In this document: positions 32,889-43,100 of the stretch, one piece after another | Layout of the letters: every line of letters starts with the position of its first letter | Position numbering within the stretch: the first letter of the stretch is position 1 | NCBI RefSeq assembly: GCF_014656295.1 | Contig: NZ_BNCD01000026.1 | Location: 39,176-103,175 of the forward strand | DNA from: Streptomyces sulfonofaciens | Lineage (GTDB): Bacteria > Actinomycetota > Actinomycetes > Streptomycetales > Streptomycetaceae | Reading direction: 5' to 3' | Length of the DNA stretch: 64,000 nt | Position numbers and translations under genes: made by a program | The notes under the pieces: generated by a model | Database searches by the model: none | What the model was told of the DNA's origin: nothing | The model's input: the letters and a program-made list of their open reading frames with translations, nothing else

Positions 32889-34475
32889 ATGGACGGCACG
32901 ACCGGCACCGAGGACGGGTCCGTCCCGCCCCCTGCCGACCACGGCGCACCGGAGCGCTCCGTGGTCGTGGTCGGCGCCGGCCCCACGGGGCTGCTGCTCG
33001 CCGGGGACCTCGCCGAGGCCGGGGTGCCCGTCACCCTCGTCGAGAAGCGCGCGCCGGGCATCAGCAACCTCTCGCGCGCGTTCGTGCTGCACGCCCGCAC
33101 CCTGGAGCAGCTCGACACGAGGCCGGCCGCCGCCGGGCCCGGCGACGGCGCCCCGCCCCCGGCCGCCCCGCGGGCCCCGAGCCTCGCCGACGAACTGGTG
33201 GCGAGGGGGCGGGCGCTTGACACCCTGCGCCTGTTCGACCGCCTGACCCTCAGGCTCGACACCCTCCCGTCACGCTTCAACTTCCTGCTGGTGCTGCCGC
33301 AGTACGAGGTGGAGGAGGCGCTGCGGCGGCGCGCGGCCGCGGCCGGAGCGCGCTTCGCGTACGAGAGCGAGGTGACCGGGCTCGACCAGGACGAGGACGG
33401 CGTCACCCTCCGGGTGCGCGGCCCCGGCGGGCGGCAGGACACGTTGCGCGCCGCGTACGCGGCGGGCGCGGACGGGCTGCGCAGCGCCGTGCGGCAGGCC
33501 GTCGGACTGCCCTTTCCGGGCCGGTCGGTGATCCGCTCGATGGTGCTCGCGGACGTCCGGCTCACCCGGCCGCCCGGGTCCGTGCTGACCGTCGGTGCCG
33601 TGGGCGGCGCCTTCGCGTTCCTCGTGCCCTTCGGAGACGGGTACCACCGCGTCATGGGCTGGCACCGCGCACGCGACGTGCCCGACAGCGCGCCCCTCGA
33701 CCTCGACGAGGTCAGGGAGATCACCCGGCTCGCCCTCGGCCAGGACTTCGGCATGCACGACGCGCGCTGGATGTCACGCTTCCACAGCGACGAACGCCAG
33801 GTCCCCGCCTACCGGGTGGGCCGGGTGCTGCTCGCCGGGGACGCCGCGCACGTGCACACTCCGGCCGGCGGACAGGGCATGAACACGGGGCTGCAGGACG
33901 CCGCCAACCTCGGCTGGAAACTGGCGGCCGTGCTCAGCGGCCGGGCGGAGGAGTCGCTCCTGGACAGCTACCAGGCCGAGCGGCACCCGGTGGGCCGGTC
34001 CGTGCTGCGCAGCAGCGGGGGTCTGATCCGGCTGGCCATGGCCGACCGGCCCTGGACGCGCGCCGCACGCGCCGCGGCCACCGCCCTCCTGGGAGCGGCC
34101 CGGCCGGCCCGCGCCGGACTCGTCGGCCGGATCACCGGGACCGGATACGCCTACCGGGCGCCGCGCGGCAGCCACCCGCTCACCGGCAAGCGGGTGCCGG
34201 ACGTGCCGCTGGCCGATGGCGGACGGCTGCACGAGGCGCTGCGCGGCGGCCGTTTCGTCCTGATCGGCCCTGCCGGAACGGATGTCGGCGACCACACCGG
34301 ACGGGTCGTTGCGGCCCACTGGGCGAGCGGCCGCCGCACCACGGTGCTGGTCCGGCCCGACGGGTACGCGGCGTGGGCGGCCGAGTCGCCCGACCGCGCG
34401 GCACTGTCCGCCGCGCTGGCCCGGCACGCGGGGGCGCCGTGCGGTACCGGGCCGGCCTCGCACGCCGGCCGCTGA
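32889..34475 (+). CDS. FAD-dependent aromatic monooxygenase
   Basis: 528 residues, PheA/TfdB-type flavoprotein hydroxylase. The Rossmann FAD motif VVVVGAGPTGLLLAGDL is at about residues 19-35, and the second FAD motif VLLAGDAAHVHTPAGGQGMN at about 313-332. A thioredoxin-like C-terminal domain (FVLIGPAGTDV) is typical of the family. It should hydroxylate an aromatic or polyketide-like substrate with NAD(P)H and O2; relatives inactivate rifampicin or act in secondary metabolism. ATG at 32889 is preceded by AGGAGG. It is controlled by the divergent TetR gene. No biosynthetic cluster surrounds it, so detoxification is the more likely role. Confidence 0.9.
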   Translation: MDGTTGTEDGSVPPPADHGAPERSVVVVGAGPTGLLLAGDLAEAGVPVTLVEKRAPGISNLSRAFVLHARTLEQLDTRPAAAGPGDGAPPPAAPRAPSLADELVARGRALDTLRLFDRLTLRLDTLPSRFNFLLVLPQYEVEEALRRRAAAAGARFAYESEVTGLDQDEDGVTLRVRGPGGRQDTLRAAYAAGADGLRSAVRQAVGLPFPGRSVIRSMVLADVRLTRPPGSVLTVGAVGGAFAFLVPFGDGYHRVMGWHRARDVPDSAPLDLDEVREITRLALGQDFGMHDARWMSRFHSDERQVPAYRVGRVLLAGDAAHVHTPAGGQGMNTGLQDAANLGWKLAAVLSGRAEESLLDSYQAERHPVGRSVLRSSGGLIRLAMADRPWTRAARAAATALLGAARPARAGLVGRITGTGYAYRAPRGSHPLTGKRVPDVPLADGGRLHEALRGGRFVLIGPAGTDVGDHTGRVVAAHWASGRRTTVLVRPDGYAAWAAESPDRAALSAALARHAGAPCGTGPASHAGR

Positions 34476-34813
34476 CCGCCGTTCGCGTGGCGGCCCCGGT
34501 GCGAGGCGGTGCGGAGGGCGGTGCGCGGGCGCGCGCTCGGATGCCACCGCGGGCGATGTTCGCGTCCTGTCCGCCGGTGACGCCCGTCTTTCCCGCCTGC
34601 CGGTGGTGCGCGCGTGTCCCGTCCGCCGGTGACGCGCTTGGCCTGCCGGTGGCGCGCCCGTCTCCCGTCTGCCGGTGGCCGCCGGCTAAGGCCCTGACGC
34701 CTCATCCGGTGGCCACCGCGGGTGCGCAGCGGCTGCTCGCGCAGTTTCCCCGCGCCCCTCGGGGCGCCCCGGGAAGGGGTGCCCCGTCACTCAGGCGGTT
34801 CTCAGGCGGTTTC
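34476..34813. other. Gap between monooxygenase and pepN
   Basis: No gene is seen between these two convergent genes. The left two thirds carry several imperfect copies of a GTCCGCCGGTGACGCGC-like motif; the right third contains an interspersed Streptomyces-type repeat with hairpin potential that may end both transcripts. Confidence 0.55.
34731..34786. repeat. Streptomyces interspersed repeat with hairpin
   Basis: The segment CGCGCAGTTTCCCCGCGCCC, followed by TCGGGGCGCC and another GGGG/CCCC pair, matches the element CGCGCAGTTCCCCGCGCCCC that I recognise from many Streptomyces intergenic regions, where it forms a GC hairpin. It is likely also a terminator here. Confidence 0.6.
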
Positions 34814-37387
34814 TCAGACGTCGGCCGCCTGCGCCCGCAGCGCCCGCTCCACGCCGGCGCGTGATTCGAGGACCACGCGCCGCAGGGCGGCGCTCGGCGA
34901 CGCGGACGCCAGCCACTCGTCCGTGGCCGCCAGCGTCGCCTCCTCGACCTGAACCGCCGGGTACAGGCCGTGCGCGATCTGCTGCGCCATCTCGTGGGAA
35001 CGGCTGTCCCAGGCGTCCTTCACCACGGCGAAGTACTTCTCCGTGTACGGCGCCAGCAGCTCCTGCTGGTCGGTCTGGACGAACCCGCCGATCACCGCCT
35101 CCTGGAGCGCGTTCGGCAGCTTGTCGGACTCCACCACCGCCTCCCACGCCTCTGCCTTCGCCTCGGCGGTGGGCCGTGCCGCTCGCGCCGTCGCGGCGTG
35201 CCGCTCGCCGGCCGCCGTCCTGTCGCGCTCGTACTCCGCGGAGATCTCCGCCTCGTCGTACCGTCCCACCGCCGCGAGCCGCTGCACGAACGCCCAGCGC
35301 AGCTCGGTGTCGACGGCCAGGCCCTCGATGGTCTGGGTACCTTCGAGCAGCGCTTCGAGCAGGTCGAGCTGCTCGGGTCCGCGTGCCGTCGCCGCGAAGG
35401 CACGCGCCCAGGCCAGTTGGTGGTCGCTGCCCGCCTCGGCGGCCCGCAGGTGCGCGAGGGTCGCCTCGGTCCAGCGGGTCAGCCCCGCCTCGCGCCACGA
35501 CGGGTTCGCGTACAGGTCGAGTGCCAGCTTCACCTGGCGGTGCAGCGACTGGACGACGCCGATGTCCGACTCCTTGCCGATGCCGGACAGCACCAGGTCC
35601 AGATAGGCGCGGGTGGGCAGCTCCGCGTCGCGGGTCATGTCCCACGCCGCCGCCCAGCACAGGGCCCGTGCGAGGCCGGACTCGAAGTCGCCCAGGTGCT
35701 CGACGACGGTCCTGAGGGACGCCTCGTCGAGCCGGACCTTGGCGTAGGAGAGGTCGTCGTCGTTGAGCAGGACCACCGCGGGCCTCGGCCTGCCCAGCAG
35801 CTCGGGCACCCCGGTCAGCTCGCCGTCGACGTCGAGTTCCAGGCGCTCTGCGCGCACCAGCCTGCGGGTGCCCTCGTCGTCGTCCGCGAGGTCGTAGAGG
35901 CCGATCGCGATGCGGTGCGGGCGCAGCGTCGCCTCGCCCTTGGCGCCGGACGGCAGCGCGGGCGCCTCCTGGCGGACCGCGAAGGAGGTGAAGACGCCCG
36001 CGTCGTCGGTCTCGAACTCGGGCCGCAGGATGTTGATGCCCGCCGTCTCCAGCCACAGCTTCGACCAGGTCTTCAGGTCCCGCCCCGAGGTCTCCTCCAG
36101 GGCGGTGAGCAGGTCGCTCAGCCGGGTGTTGCCGAACGCGTGCCGCTTGAAGTACGTCTGCACGCCGCGGAAGAACTCGTCCTGGCCGACATAGGCCACC
36201 AACTGCTTGAGGACGCTCGCGCCCTTGGCGTAGGTGATGCCGTCGAAGTTCACCAGGACGTCGTCGAGGTCGTTGATCTCGGCCATGATCGGGTGGGTGG
36301 ACGGCAACTGGTCCTGCCGGTAGGCCCAGGTCTTCATGGAGTTCGCGAACGTCGTCCAGGACTGCGGCCAGCGCGAGCCGGGCGCGTCCGCCAGGCAGGA
36401 GGCCTCGGCGAAGGTGGCGAACGACTCGTTCAGCCAGAGGTCGTTCCACCACTCCATGGTGACCAGGTCGCCGAACCACATGTGGGCCAGCTCGTGCACG
36501 ATCGTCGTGGCGCGCATCTCGTAGGCCGCGTCCGTCACCTTCGAGCGGAAGACGTACTGGTCCCGGATGGTGACCGCGCCGGCGTTCTCCATCGCGCCGG
36601 CGTTGAACTCCGGCACGAACAACTGGTCGTACTTCAGGAACGGGTACGGGTAGTCGAACTTCTCCTGGAAGAAGTCGAACGCCACCCGGGTCACCTCGAA
36701 GATCGCGTCCGCGTCGAGGTACTCGGCGAGCGACGGACGGCAGTAGATGCCGAGCGGCACCCGCTGCCCGTCCTTCTCGTAGACGCTGTGCACCGCGTGG
36801 TAGGGGCCCGCGATCAGGGCCGTGATGTAGGAGGAGATGCGCGGCGTGGGCTCGAAGGCCCACACGCCGTCCACCGGCTCGGGCGCCGGGGAGTTGGAGA
36901 CGACCGTCCAGCCGGCCGGCGCCTTGACGGTGAACTGGAAGGTCGCCTTGAGGTCCGGCTGCTCGAAGCTGGCGAAGACCCGGCGCGCGTCCGGCACCTC
37001 GAACTGCGTGTACAGGTACGCCTGCTGGTCCACCGGGTCGACGAACCGGTGCAGGCCCTCTCCGGTGTTCGTGTACGCGCAGTCGGCGACGACCGTCAGT
37101 TCGTTCGCGCCCGCCCGCAGGCCGGGCAGCGTGATGCGCGAGTCGGCGAAGGCGGTCTCGGGGTCGAGCGCCCCGCCGTTCAGCACGATCTCCCGGACCG
37201 CGGGCGCCACCAGGTCGATGAACGTCTCGGCACCCGCCTCGGCGGAGTCGAAGCGGACCGTGGTCCGCGACCGGTAGGTGCCCCCATCCTGCGCGCCGGA
37301 GAGATCGAGGTCGATCTCGTACGAGTGAACGGTGAGCAGCTTCGCCCGCTGCTGGGCCTCGTCTCGGGTCAGATTGGTGCCAGGCAC
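34814..37387 (-). CDS. pepN: Aminopeptidase N (M1 family)
   Basis: 857 residues, the length of the characterised S. lividans PepN as I recall it. Zinc motif HELAH (about residues 297-301) with the third ligand Glu in NESFA, the GAMEN exopeptidase motif (NAGAMENAG), and the C-terminal ERAP1-like helical domain are all present. It cleaves neutral N-terminal residues from peptides, in the cytoplasm (no signal peptide). GTG at 37387 (VPGTNLTRDE) is preceded by GAGGAG; the frame upstream is open to 38380 but runs antisense through other genes. A second M1 gene lies 10 kb away at 47780-50377. Confidence 0.95.
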   Translation of the reverse strand: MPGTNLTRDEAQQRAKLLTVHSYEIDLDLSGAQDGGTYRSRTTVRFDSAEAGAETFIDLVAPAVREIVLNGGALDPETAFADSRITLPGLRAGANELTVVADCAYTNTGEGLHRFVDPVDQQAYLYTQFEVPDARRVFASFEQPDLKATFQFTVKAPAGWTVVSNSPAPEPVDGVWAFEPTPRISSYITALIAGPYHAVHSVYEKDGQRVPLGIYCRPSLAEYLDADAIFEVTRVAFDFFQEKFDYPYPFLKYDQLFVPEFNAGAMENAGAVTIRDQYVFRSKVTDAAYEMRATTIVHELAHMWFGDLVTMEWWNDLWLNESFATFAEASCLADAPGSRWPQSWTTFANSMKTWAYRQDQLPSTHPIMAEINDLDDVLVNFDGITYAKGASVLKQLVAYVGQDEFFRGVQTYFKRHAFGNTRLSDLLTALEETSGRDLKTWSKLWLETAGINILRPEFETDDAGVFTSFAVRQEAPALPSGAKGEATLRPHRIAIGLYDLADDDEGTRRLVRAERLELDVDGELTGVPELLGRPRPAVVLLNDDDLSYAKVRLDEASLRTVVEHLGDFESGLARALCWAAAWDMTRDAELPTRAYLDLVLSGIGKESDIGVVQSLHRQVKLALDLYANPSWREAGLTRWTEATLAHLRAAEAGSDHQLAWARAFAATARGPEQLDLLEALLEGTQTIEGLAVDTELRWAFVQRLAAVGRYDEAEISAEYERDRTAAGERHAATARAARPTAEAKAEAWEAVVESDKLPNALQEAVIGGFVQTDQQELLAPYTEKYFAVVKDAWDSRSHEMAQQIAHGLYPAVQVEEATLAATDEWLASASPSAALRRVVLESRAGVERALRAQAADV

Positions 37388-37465
37388 TCGGTCATCTCCT
37401 CGTGGGTCAGAGCCTTTGCGGCCATCCTTCCACGTCGGGCTGTCGCCGCGGAGTGGCATCAGGGG

Positions 37466-37482
37466 TCCTACCATCGGTAGGA
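37466..37482. promoter_or_regulatory. Palindrome upstream of mazE, putative autoregulatory operator
   Basis: TCCTACC-ATC-GGTAGGA is a perfect 7-bp inverted repeat ending 8 nt before the mazE ATG. Antitoxins of this class bind such palindromes to repress their own operon. Confidence 0.75.
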
Positions 37483-37490
37483 TCACAAGT

Positions 37491-37730
37491 ATGAAGATCA
37501 GTGTGAGCCTGCCGGAGGAAGACGTTTCCTTCGTGGACGAGTACGGCGAGAAGAACGACGCCGGCTCCAGGTCCGCCGTGATCCACACCGCCATCCGGAT
37601 GCTTCGCGACGCATCCCTGGAGGACCAGTACCTGGCCGCCTGGGACGAGTGGTACGCGAGCGGGGAGGCCGAACCCTGGGGCGGGACCGTGCAGGACGGC
37701 TTCGCGGACGAGGACCGGACCGATCGGTGA
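37491..37730 (+). CDS. mazE: Ribbon-helix-helix antitoxin (MazE type)
   Basis: 79 residues starting MKISVSLPEEDVSFVDEY, a ribbon-helix-helix DNA-binding N-terminus (about residues 1-45), then an acidic tail (ASGEAEPWGG...DEDRTDR) of the kind that wraps and blocks a MazF toxin. Its stop overlaps the toxin start (GTGA), and a palindrome lies immediately upstream. It should both neutralise the toxin and repress the operon. Confidence 0.88.
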   Translation: MKISVSLPEEDVSFVDEYGEKNDAGSRSAVIHTAIRMLRDASLEDQYLAAWDEWYASGEAEPWGGTVQDGFADEDRTDR

Positions 37731-38074
37731 GGCGCGGTGACATCTGGCTCGTGGACCTCGAACCCGCCCGGGGCCGCGAGACCGGCACACTGTCCCCTGC
37801 CGTGCTCGTCACCAACGACGCGGCCAACCGGGCGGCCGCCCGAGGGGGCCGGGGCGTCCTCGCGGTGGTCCCCGTCACCTCGAACACCGCGCGGATCCTG
37901 CCGTTCCAGGTGCTGCTCGACGCGGGGAACTGCGGGCTGGAACGGGATTCCAAGGCCCAGTGCGAGCAGATCCGCGCCCTGGACTTCAGCAGGTTCCGCC
38001 ATCTGGTCGGGGCCGTTCCGCCCAAGGCCCTGGCCGAGATCGACGGGGCGCTGCGCAGGCAGCTCGCCCTCTGA
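37727..38074 (+). CDS. mazF: MazF/PemK-family endoribonuclease toxin
   Basis: 115 residues from GTG at 37727 (VRRGDIWLVDLEPARGRE). It contains the MazF core: RGDIW strand, the RE in GRETG, VLVTND, VVPVTSN, and SKAQCEQIRALD. The fold is an SH3-like barrel that cuts single-stranded RNA at short motifs. Length is normal, with no sign of decay. It overlaps mazE by 4 nt, so the two proteins are made together. Confidence 0.92.
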   Translation: MRRGDIWLVDLEPARGRETGTLSPAVLVTNDAANRAAARGGRGVLAVVPVTSNTARILPFQVLLDAGNCGLERDSKAQCEQIRALDFSRFRHLVGAVPPKALAEIDGALRRQLAL

Positions 38075-38153
38075 GGCACGGGCGCGGGTGCGGGCCCGGC
38101 GCCATGTCCGTAATCCGCCGGTGCGCGAGGGCGTCCGGGCGGATGCTCGGTGC

Positions 38154-38681
38154 ATGACCACGCACACCGCATCCCGCCTCGCCCACACCGCCCGCCCCAT
38201 CGAGCCGGCCGCACTGGCCGAGCTGCGCCGCACCGACGACGCCGGCCGCCCCTGCGTCCCGTACACCGCGGCCGATCCCGACGCCGGCAGTCCGCTGCGC
38301 TGCTGCCTGCGGGCGATCCGGCCCGGTGAGCGCATCGCCCTCGTGTCGTACGCACCGCTGCGGCGGTGGGCGGCGGACACCGGCGCCCGGCCGGGGGCCT
38401 ACGACGAGCAGGGCCCCGTCTTCATCCACGCCCGGCCCTGCGCGGGCCCCGCCGCCGACCCGGACGGCTACCCCTTCGCCAGGACGGGTGCGCTGCGCAC
38501 CGTGCGCCGCTACGACTCCCGGGGACGCATCGCGGGAGGCCGGCTGCTGGAGATCCCCGAGGACGCCGTCGCCGGCTTCGACGCGGCCTTCGCGGAGGCG
38601 TTCGCCGACCCGGACGTGGCCCTGGTGCACGTCCGCGCCGTCGAGTACGGCTGCCTGCACTTCGAGGTGCGCAGGCCCTGA
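38154..38681 (+). CDS. DUF1203 family protein
   Basis: 175 residues, ATG at 38154. It shows the conserved pattern of this small uncharacterised family: Cys-rich CCLRAI..GE, LVSYAPL, GPVFIHARPC near the middle, LRxYDxxGRI, and a C-terminal segment ending CLHFEVRRP. No TM segment or signal is present. The His/Cys conservation hints at a metal or redox site, but no function is known. It is a single gene 79 nt after mazF and convergent with asd. Confidence 0.8.
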   Translation: MTTHTASRLAHTARPIEPAALAELRRTDDAGRPCVPYTAADPDAGSPLRCCLRAIRPGERIALVSYAPLRRWAADTGARPGAYDEQGPVFIHARPCAGPAADPDGYPFARTGALRTVRRYDSRGRIAGGRLLEIPEDAVAGFDAAFAEAFADPDVALVHVRAVEYGCLHFEVRRP

Positions 38682-38802
38682 CACACGCCCGACGCGGGTG
38701 CACGCGCGCGGGGCACCGACAGTAAGCGGCCACCGCGGGCAAGGGGTGCCCGGGTGAGCGGGGCGCCACGGGCAGGTGGGGCAGCACGGGCAGGCGCGGC
38801 CT

Positions 38803-38842
38803 CGGGTAAGGGGCGGCCGCACAGGGCGGCGCCCCTTACCCG
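38803..38842. terminator. Bidirectional hairpin between DUF1203 gene and asd
   Basis: CGGGTAAGGGGC (38803-38814) and GCCCCTTACCCG (38831-38842) form a perfect 12-bp stem around a 16-nt loop. It sits 15 nt after the asd stop (reading left) and between convergent genes. Confidence 0.75.
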
Positions 38843-38857
38843 GGTCCCGCGGCCGGG

Positions 38858-39895
38858 TCAGGCGGCCGCGGCCGTCAGCTCCCGCGCCACCAGTTCCGCG
38901 ACCTGCACGGCGTTCAGCGCGGCCCCCTTGCGGAGGTTGTCGCTGGACACGAAGAGGGACAGGCCGTTGTCCACCGTCTCGTCGGCACGGATCCGGCCCA
39001 CGTACGAGGGGTCCCTGCCGGCGGCCTGGAGCGGGGTGGGAATGTCGGAGAGCTCCACGCCGGGAGCGGCGGCCAGCAGCTCACGGGCGCGCTCGACGCT
39101 CAGCGGGCGGGCGAAGCGGGCGTTTATCTGGAGGGAGTGCCCGGAGAAGACCGGGACCCGTACACAGGTGCCGGACACCTTGAGCGCGGGGACCTGGAGG
39201 ATCTTGCGGGACTCGTGGCGGAGCTTCTGCTCCTCGTCCGTCTCGCCGAGGCCGTCGTCGACGAGCGAGCCGGCGAAGGGCAGCACGTTGAAGGCGATGG
39301 GGCGCTTGTAGACGCTCGGCTCGGGGAAGTCGACCGCCGTGCCGTCGTGCGTCAGCTTGTCCGCCTCGGGGACCACCTTCTGGGTCTGCCCGTGCAGCTC
39401 CGCGACGCCCTTGAGCCCGGATCCGGACACCGCCTGGTAGGTCGCGACCACCAGCGCCTCCAGGCCCGCCTCGGCGTGCAGCGGCTTCAGCACCGGCATG
39501 GCGGCCATCGTGGTGCAGTTCGGGTTGGCGATGATCCCCTTGGGGCGGTGGGCCGCCGCCTGCGGGTTCACCTCGGACACGACCAGCGGGACGTCGGGGT
39601 CGCGGCGCCAGGCGGAGGAGTTGTCGATCACCACGGCGCCCTGGCCCGCGACCTTCTCCGCCAGCGCCTTCGAGGTCGCGCCGCCCGCCGAGAAGAGGAC
39701 GATGTCCAGACCGGTGTAGTCGGCGGTGGCGGCGTCCTCCACCGTCACCGCGGTGCCCTTCCAGTCGAGCGTGGAACCGGCGGAGCGTGCCGAGGCGAAC
39801 AGGCGCAGCTCCTTCACCGGGAAGTCCCGCTCGGCGAGGATCCTGCGCATGACCGTGCCCACCTGACCGGTGGCTCCGACGATTCCGACCCTCAC
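38858..39895 (-). CDS. asd: Aspartate-semialdehyde dehydrogenase
   Basis: 345 residues. It reduces aspartyl phosphate to the semialdehyde for lysine, threonine and methionine synthesis. It shows the N-terminal NADP loop VGIVGATGQVGTVM, the catalytic Cys in NPNCTTMAAMPVLKPL (about residue 127), the QAVSGSG loop and the catalytic His in FSGHSLQINARF. GTG at 39895 follows AAGGAGAG. In other actinobacteria asd follows lysC; here no aspartokinase gene is adjacent, so this is the stand-alone copy of the kind called asd2 in S. coelicolor. Confidence 0.94.
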   Translation of the reverse strand: MRVGIVGATGQVGTVMRRILAERDFPVKELRLFASARSAGSTLDWKGTAVTVEDAATADYTGLDIVLFSAGGATSKALAEKVAGQGAVVIDNSSAWRRDPDVPLVVSEVNPQAAAHRPKGIIANPNCTTMAAMPVLKPLHAEAGLEALVVATYQAVSGSGLKGVAELHGQTQKVVPEADKLTHDGTAVDFPEPSVYKRPIAFNVLPFAGSLVDDGLGETDEEQKLRHESRKILQVPALKVSGTCVRVPVFSGHSLQINARFARPLSVERARELLAAAPGVELSDIPTPLQAAGRDPSYVGRIRADETVDNGLSLFVSSDNLRKGAALNAVQVAELVARELTAAAA

Positions 39896-40148
39896 GGGGA
39901 CTCTCCTTAGCTCGCTGTCATGGTCCGGCCGCCCGCCCTGGCGGTCATGCGAACCGTGTCCGGCAATCCATGATGCGTATGTCCGTGGCCACCCTGTCCA
40001 ATCGTTTGTCCGCCAGGTGGGAAACGTGACCAGCGCCACGTCCCCCGTCCGGACCCGGCCGGGCCCCCGGCGAACGGATCAGGGCGGGCGCCCACCGGCG
40101 CCCGCCCCGTCCGTCATGCCCAGGGCACCGAGTGCCCCGGTGGCCGCG

Positions 40149-43100
40149 TCACTGCGTGACCTTCCCGATCGTCACGCTCGCCGTACCGGCGACCATGCCG
40201 CGCTCGTTCAGCATCTGGAGCTCACCGAAGAGCTGCCGCCCCTCGGCGGCCGGCGCCTTGGCCACGACCTCCGCGGAGATCTCCGCCGACGCGCCGTTGG
40301 CCAGCTTCACGTGCTGCGACGGGTCGACCGAGACCTGGCCGAGGGAGGTCGAGTAGAAGACGTCGCGGTAGTCGTACGCCGTCGAGCCGGACGGCACCGA
40401 GTAGCCCACGACCTCGACGGTGTAGGTCCCCGGATCCGGGTTCGAGATGCTCACCGCCTCCTCGGAGTCGCCGTCCGCGGACTGCGCGACGACGTTGCCG
40501 TCCGCGTCGTAGACCGTGAGGTCGAGGTCGGCCGACGCGTCCGAGACGCCGCCGATGGCCGCGTCGAGGCTCTCGGCGCCCTCGGGGACCACGACCTCGG
40601 TGGTCCGGGTCTCGCCCTCACCGATCGAGGGACGGGCCGTCTCCGCCGAGCCGAGCGCACCGCCCGCCAGGGTGCCGTCGACGGCGGCGAAGCCGTTCGT
40701 GGCCTTCCAGGACACCTTGGCCGCAGTGCCGGCCTCGGCCTCCGGGACCGTCTGCACGGCCGGGTCGAAGGTCACGCCCAGCACCGCGACGTCGAGCCGG
40801 TACGGGTTGTCCAGCAGCGGCGACGTGCGGCGCGCCTCCACCTCGACCTCCCAGACCCCGGGCTGCGGGTCCGCGTACGAGCGCAGGTCCGGACGGCATA
40901 CGTTGTCCGGGTTGTCGTAGTTCGGGTAGCAGCTCGGGGTGGAGGTGTCGTCGGAGGGCACCCCGTACGGGTGGATCGCTATGAACCTGGTCTGGCTGTC
41001 CTTCGCCAGGCCGCCCAGCGATATCTGGAGGTTCTCGGCGCCCTCGGGCACCGTCAGGAAGTACGACCGGGTGCTGTTGCGCTGCACCGAGCCGGACTCC
41101 GTGGCGGTGTAGGCAGGGCCCGCGAGCGGCTTCGACACCACCACGGTGGCCAGGATCTGCTGGTCGACGCCCTCGGTGCGGGTGTCGTCCACCGCCAGGA
41201 TCGCGCTGTGTACGCCCGAGGAGCGCGGGTGCGCCTCCACGCGGACGGTCACCGCCTTGTGCAGCGGCAGTACGACGCTGTCCCCGCCCAGGACGCGGAA
41301 CGTGCCGTCGTCGTTCCTCAGGCGCAACTGGTGGCGGATGCCGCCGGCCGGACCCGACGTACGGGTGAGCGTCACGGCGTAGGTCTTCTTCTGGCCGGTC
41401 CTGAGCCCGCCCTCGCGGTCGTAGACGCCGACGCCGGAGTCCGGGGTCGCCAGGGAGCCGGAGAGCACCGTGTCGACGGGCGCCTTCACCGTGAAGGAGT
41501 GGGTGTCCTGGGTGTGCGTACGCGCGCCCCGCTCGATGGCCTTCCAGGCGCCCACGACGTCGAGCAGCCCCGCGCCCTCGCGGTAGGCCTGGACGCCCTC
41601 GATGTGCTTCGCGGTGGACGTCAGCGCGGTGCGCAGCGTCGCCGGGCTGAGCGTGATGTGCTCCTTCTTCGCCGCCGACAGCAGCAGCGCGACACCGCCC
41701 GCGGCCTGCGGCGAGGCCATCGAGGTGCCCTGGAGCATCGAGTAGCCGGCCGGCAGGCGGTAGCCGGCCTCGGCGACCGGGGCGCCCGGCAGCCAGGTCT
41801 GGGTGGAGTTGACCGCGGCGCCGGGCGCGGAGATCGTCGGTGCGAAACCGCCGTCCTCACGCGGCCCCGCCGACGAGAACGGCATCATCGCGTACGGCGT
41901 CTTCACCTGCGAGCCGTAGTCGGCCGCCCACGTCTCCTTGGAGACGGCGGCGCCCACCGAGACGACCTTGTCGGCAAGGCCCGGGTCGCCGATCGTGTTG
42001 ACGCCGGGGCCGTCGTTCCCGGCGGATATCACGAGCTGCACGCCGTAGGTGTCGATGAGGCGGGTGTACAGCTCGGCGCGGGCGTTGTTGGCGTCGTTGA
42101 GCGCGGGCAGGCCGCCTATGGACATGTTGACGACGTCGACGCCGCGGTTGGCCACCAGGTCGATCATGCCCTCGGTGAGCGCGACGTTGGTGCAACTGCC
42201 GGTCCAGGTGCAGGCCCGCGACGAGACGATCTGCGCGCCGGGTGCCGCGCCGTTCATCGCCCCGCCGAACAGGCCGTTCGCCGCGGTGATGCCCGCGACG
42301 TGGGTGCCGTGCTCCGCCTCTATGACGCCGATGTTGACGAAGTCGGCCTTCTTGCCGACCCAGTCGCCGCCGTAGGGGTCCATGGGGACGTCCTTGCGGA
42401 TCTCCACCACGAACGGGATCTGCTCGACGACGTCCGTGGCCGGGTCGTCCGTGCCGAAGTGGGCGACCTGGTGGCTCTCCTTGTACGGCTTCATGGCGGT
42501 GTCGTCCGTGAAGTCGTGGTCGCCGTCCAGGTCGACGCGTACCGTGCCCGCGGCCGGGTCGTAGAGCACGCCCCAGGAGTCGGTGGTGTCGCCGTCCCGG
42601 TTGAGGTCGCCCTTCGCGTCACCGCCGAGCGATGCGGACTCCTTGAAGACGCTCACCTGGTAGGAGCCCGCCGGTGCCGTCCAGGAGGTGCCGTTGTAGG
42701 TGAAGGCGGGGCCCTCGACCGGGTTGACCATGGGGCGCCAGGTCGCGTCGCCGTCCAGGATCGGGTCGGTCGACGTCACCCAGTCGACGATCTTCCGCTG
42801 GCCCGTGGTCGTCTTCTGCAGCGCCGGGTGGGCGAGGTCGACCCCGGAGTCCAGGATGCCGATGGTGACGCCGCGGCCGTCGGCCTTCGGGTGCTGCTTC
42901 ACGAAGTCGACGGCACCGGTCTCGAAGGACGGGTTGTAGGGGTTCTTGGCGGGGGTGTGCCGGTCGGGAGCCGGATAGCCGGCCTTCGGCGCCCCGCCGG
43001 CCCCCTCGGCGCTCCGCGCACCGCCCGCGCCGGCCGGACGCGGGTCGTCCAGCTTGATCTCCTGGCGCAGGTCGATGCCGTGCACGGTGGACAGCTTCTC

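Noticed and set aside
32889..34475. Part of a secondary-metabolite gene cluster
   Set aside because: Neighbours are malQ, pepN and other core genes; no polyketide, peptide or terpene synthase is present, so detoxification is simpler.
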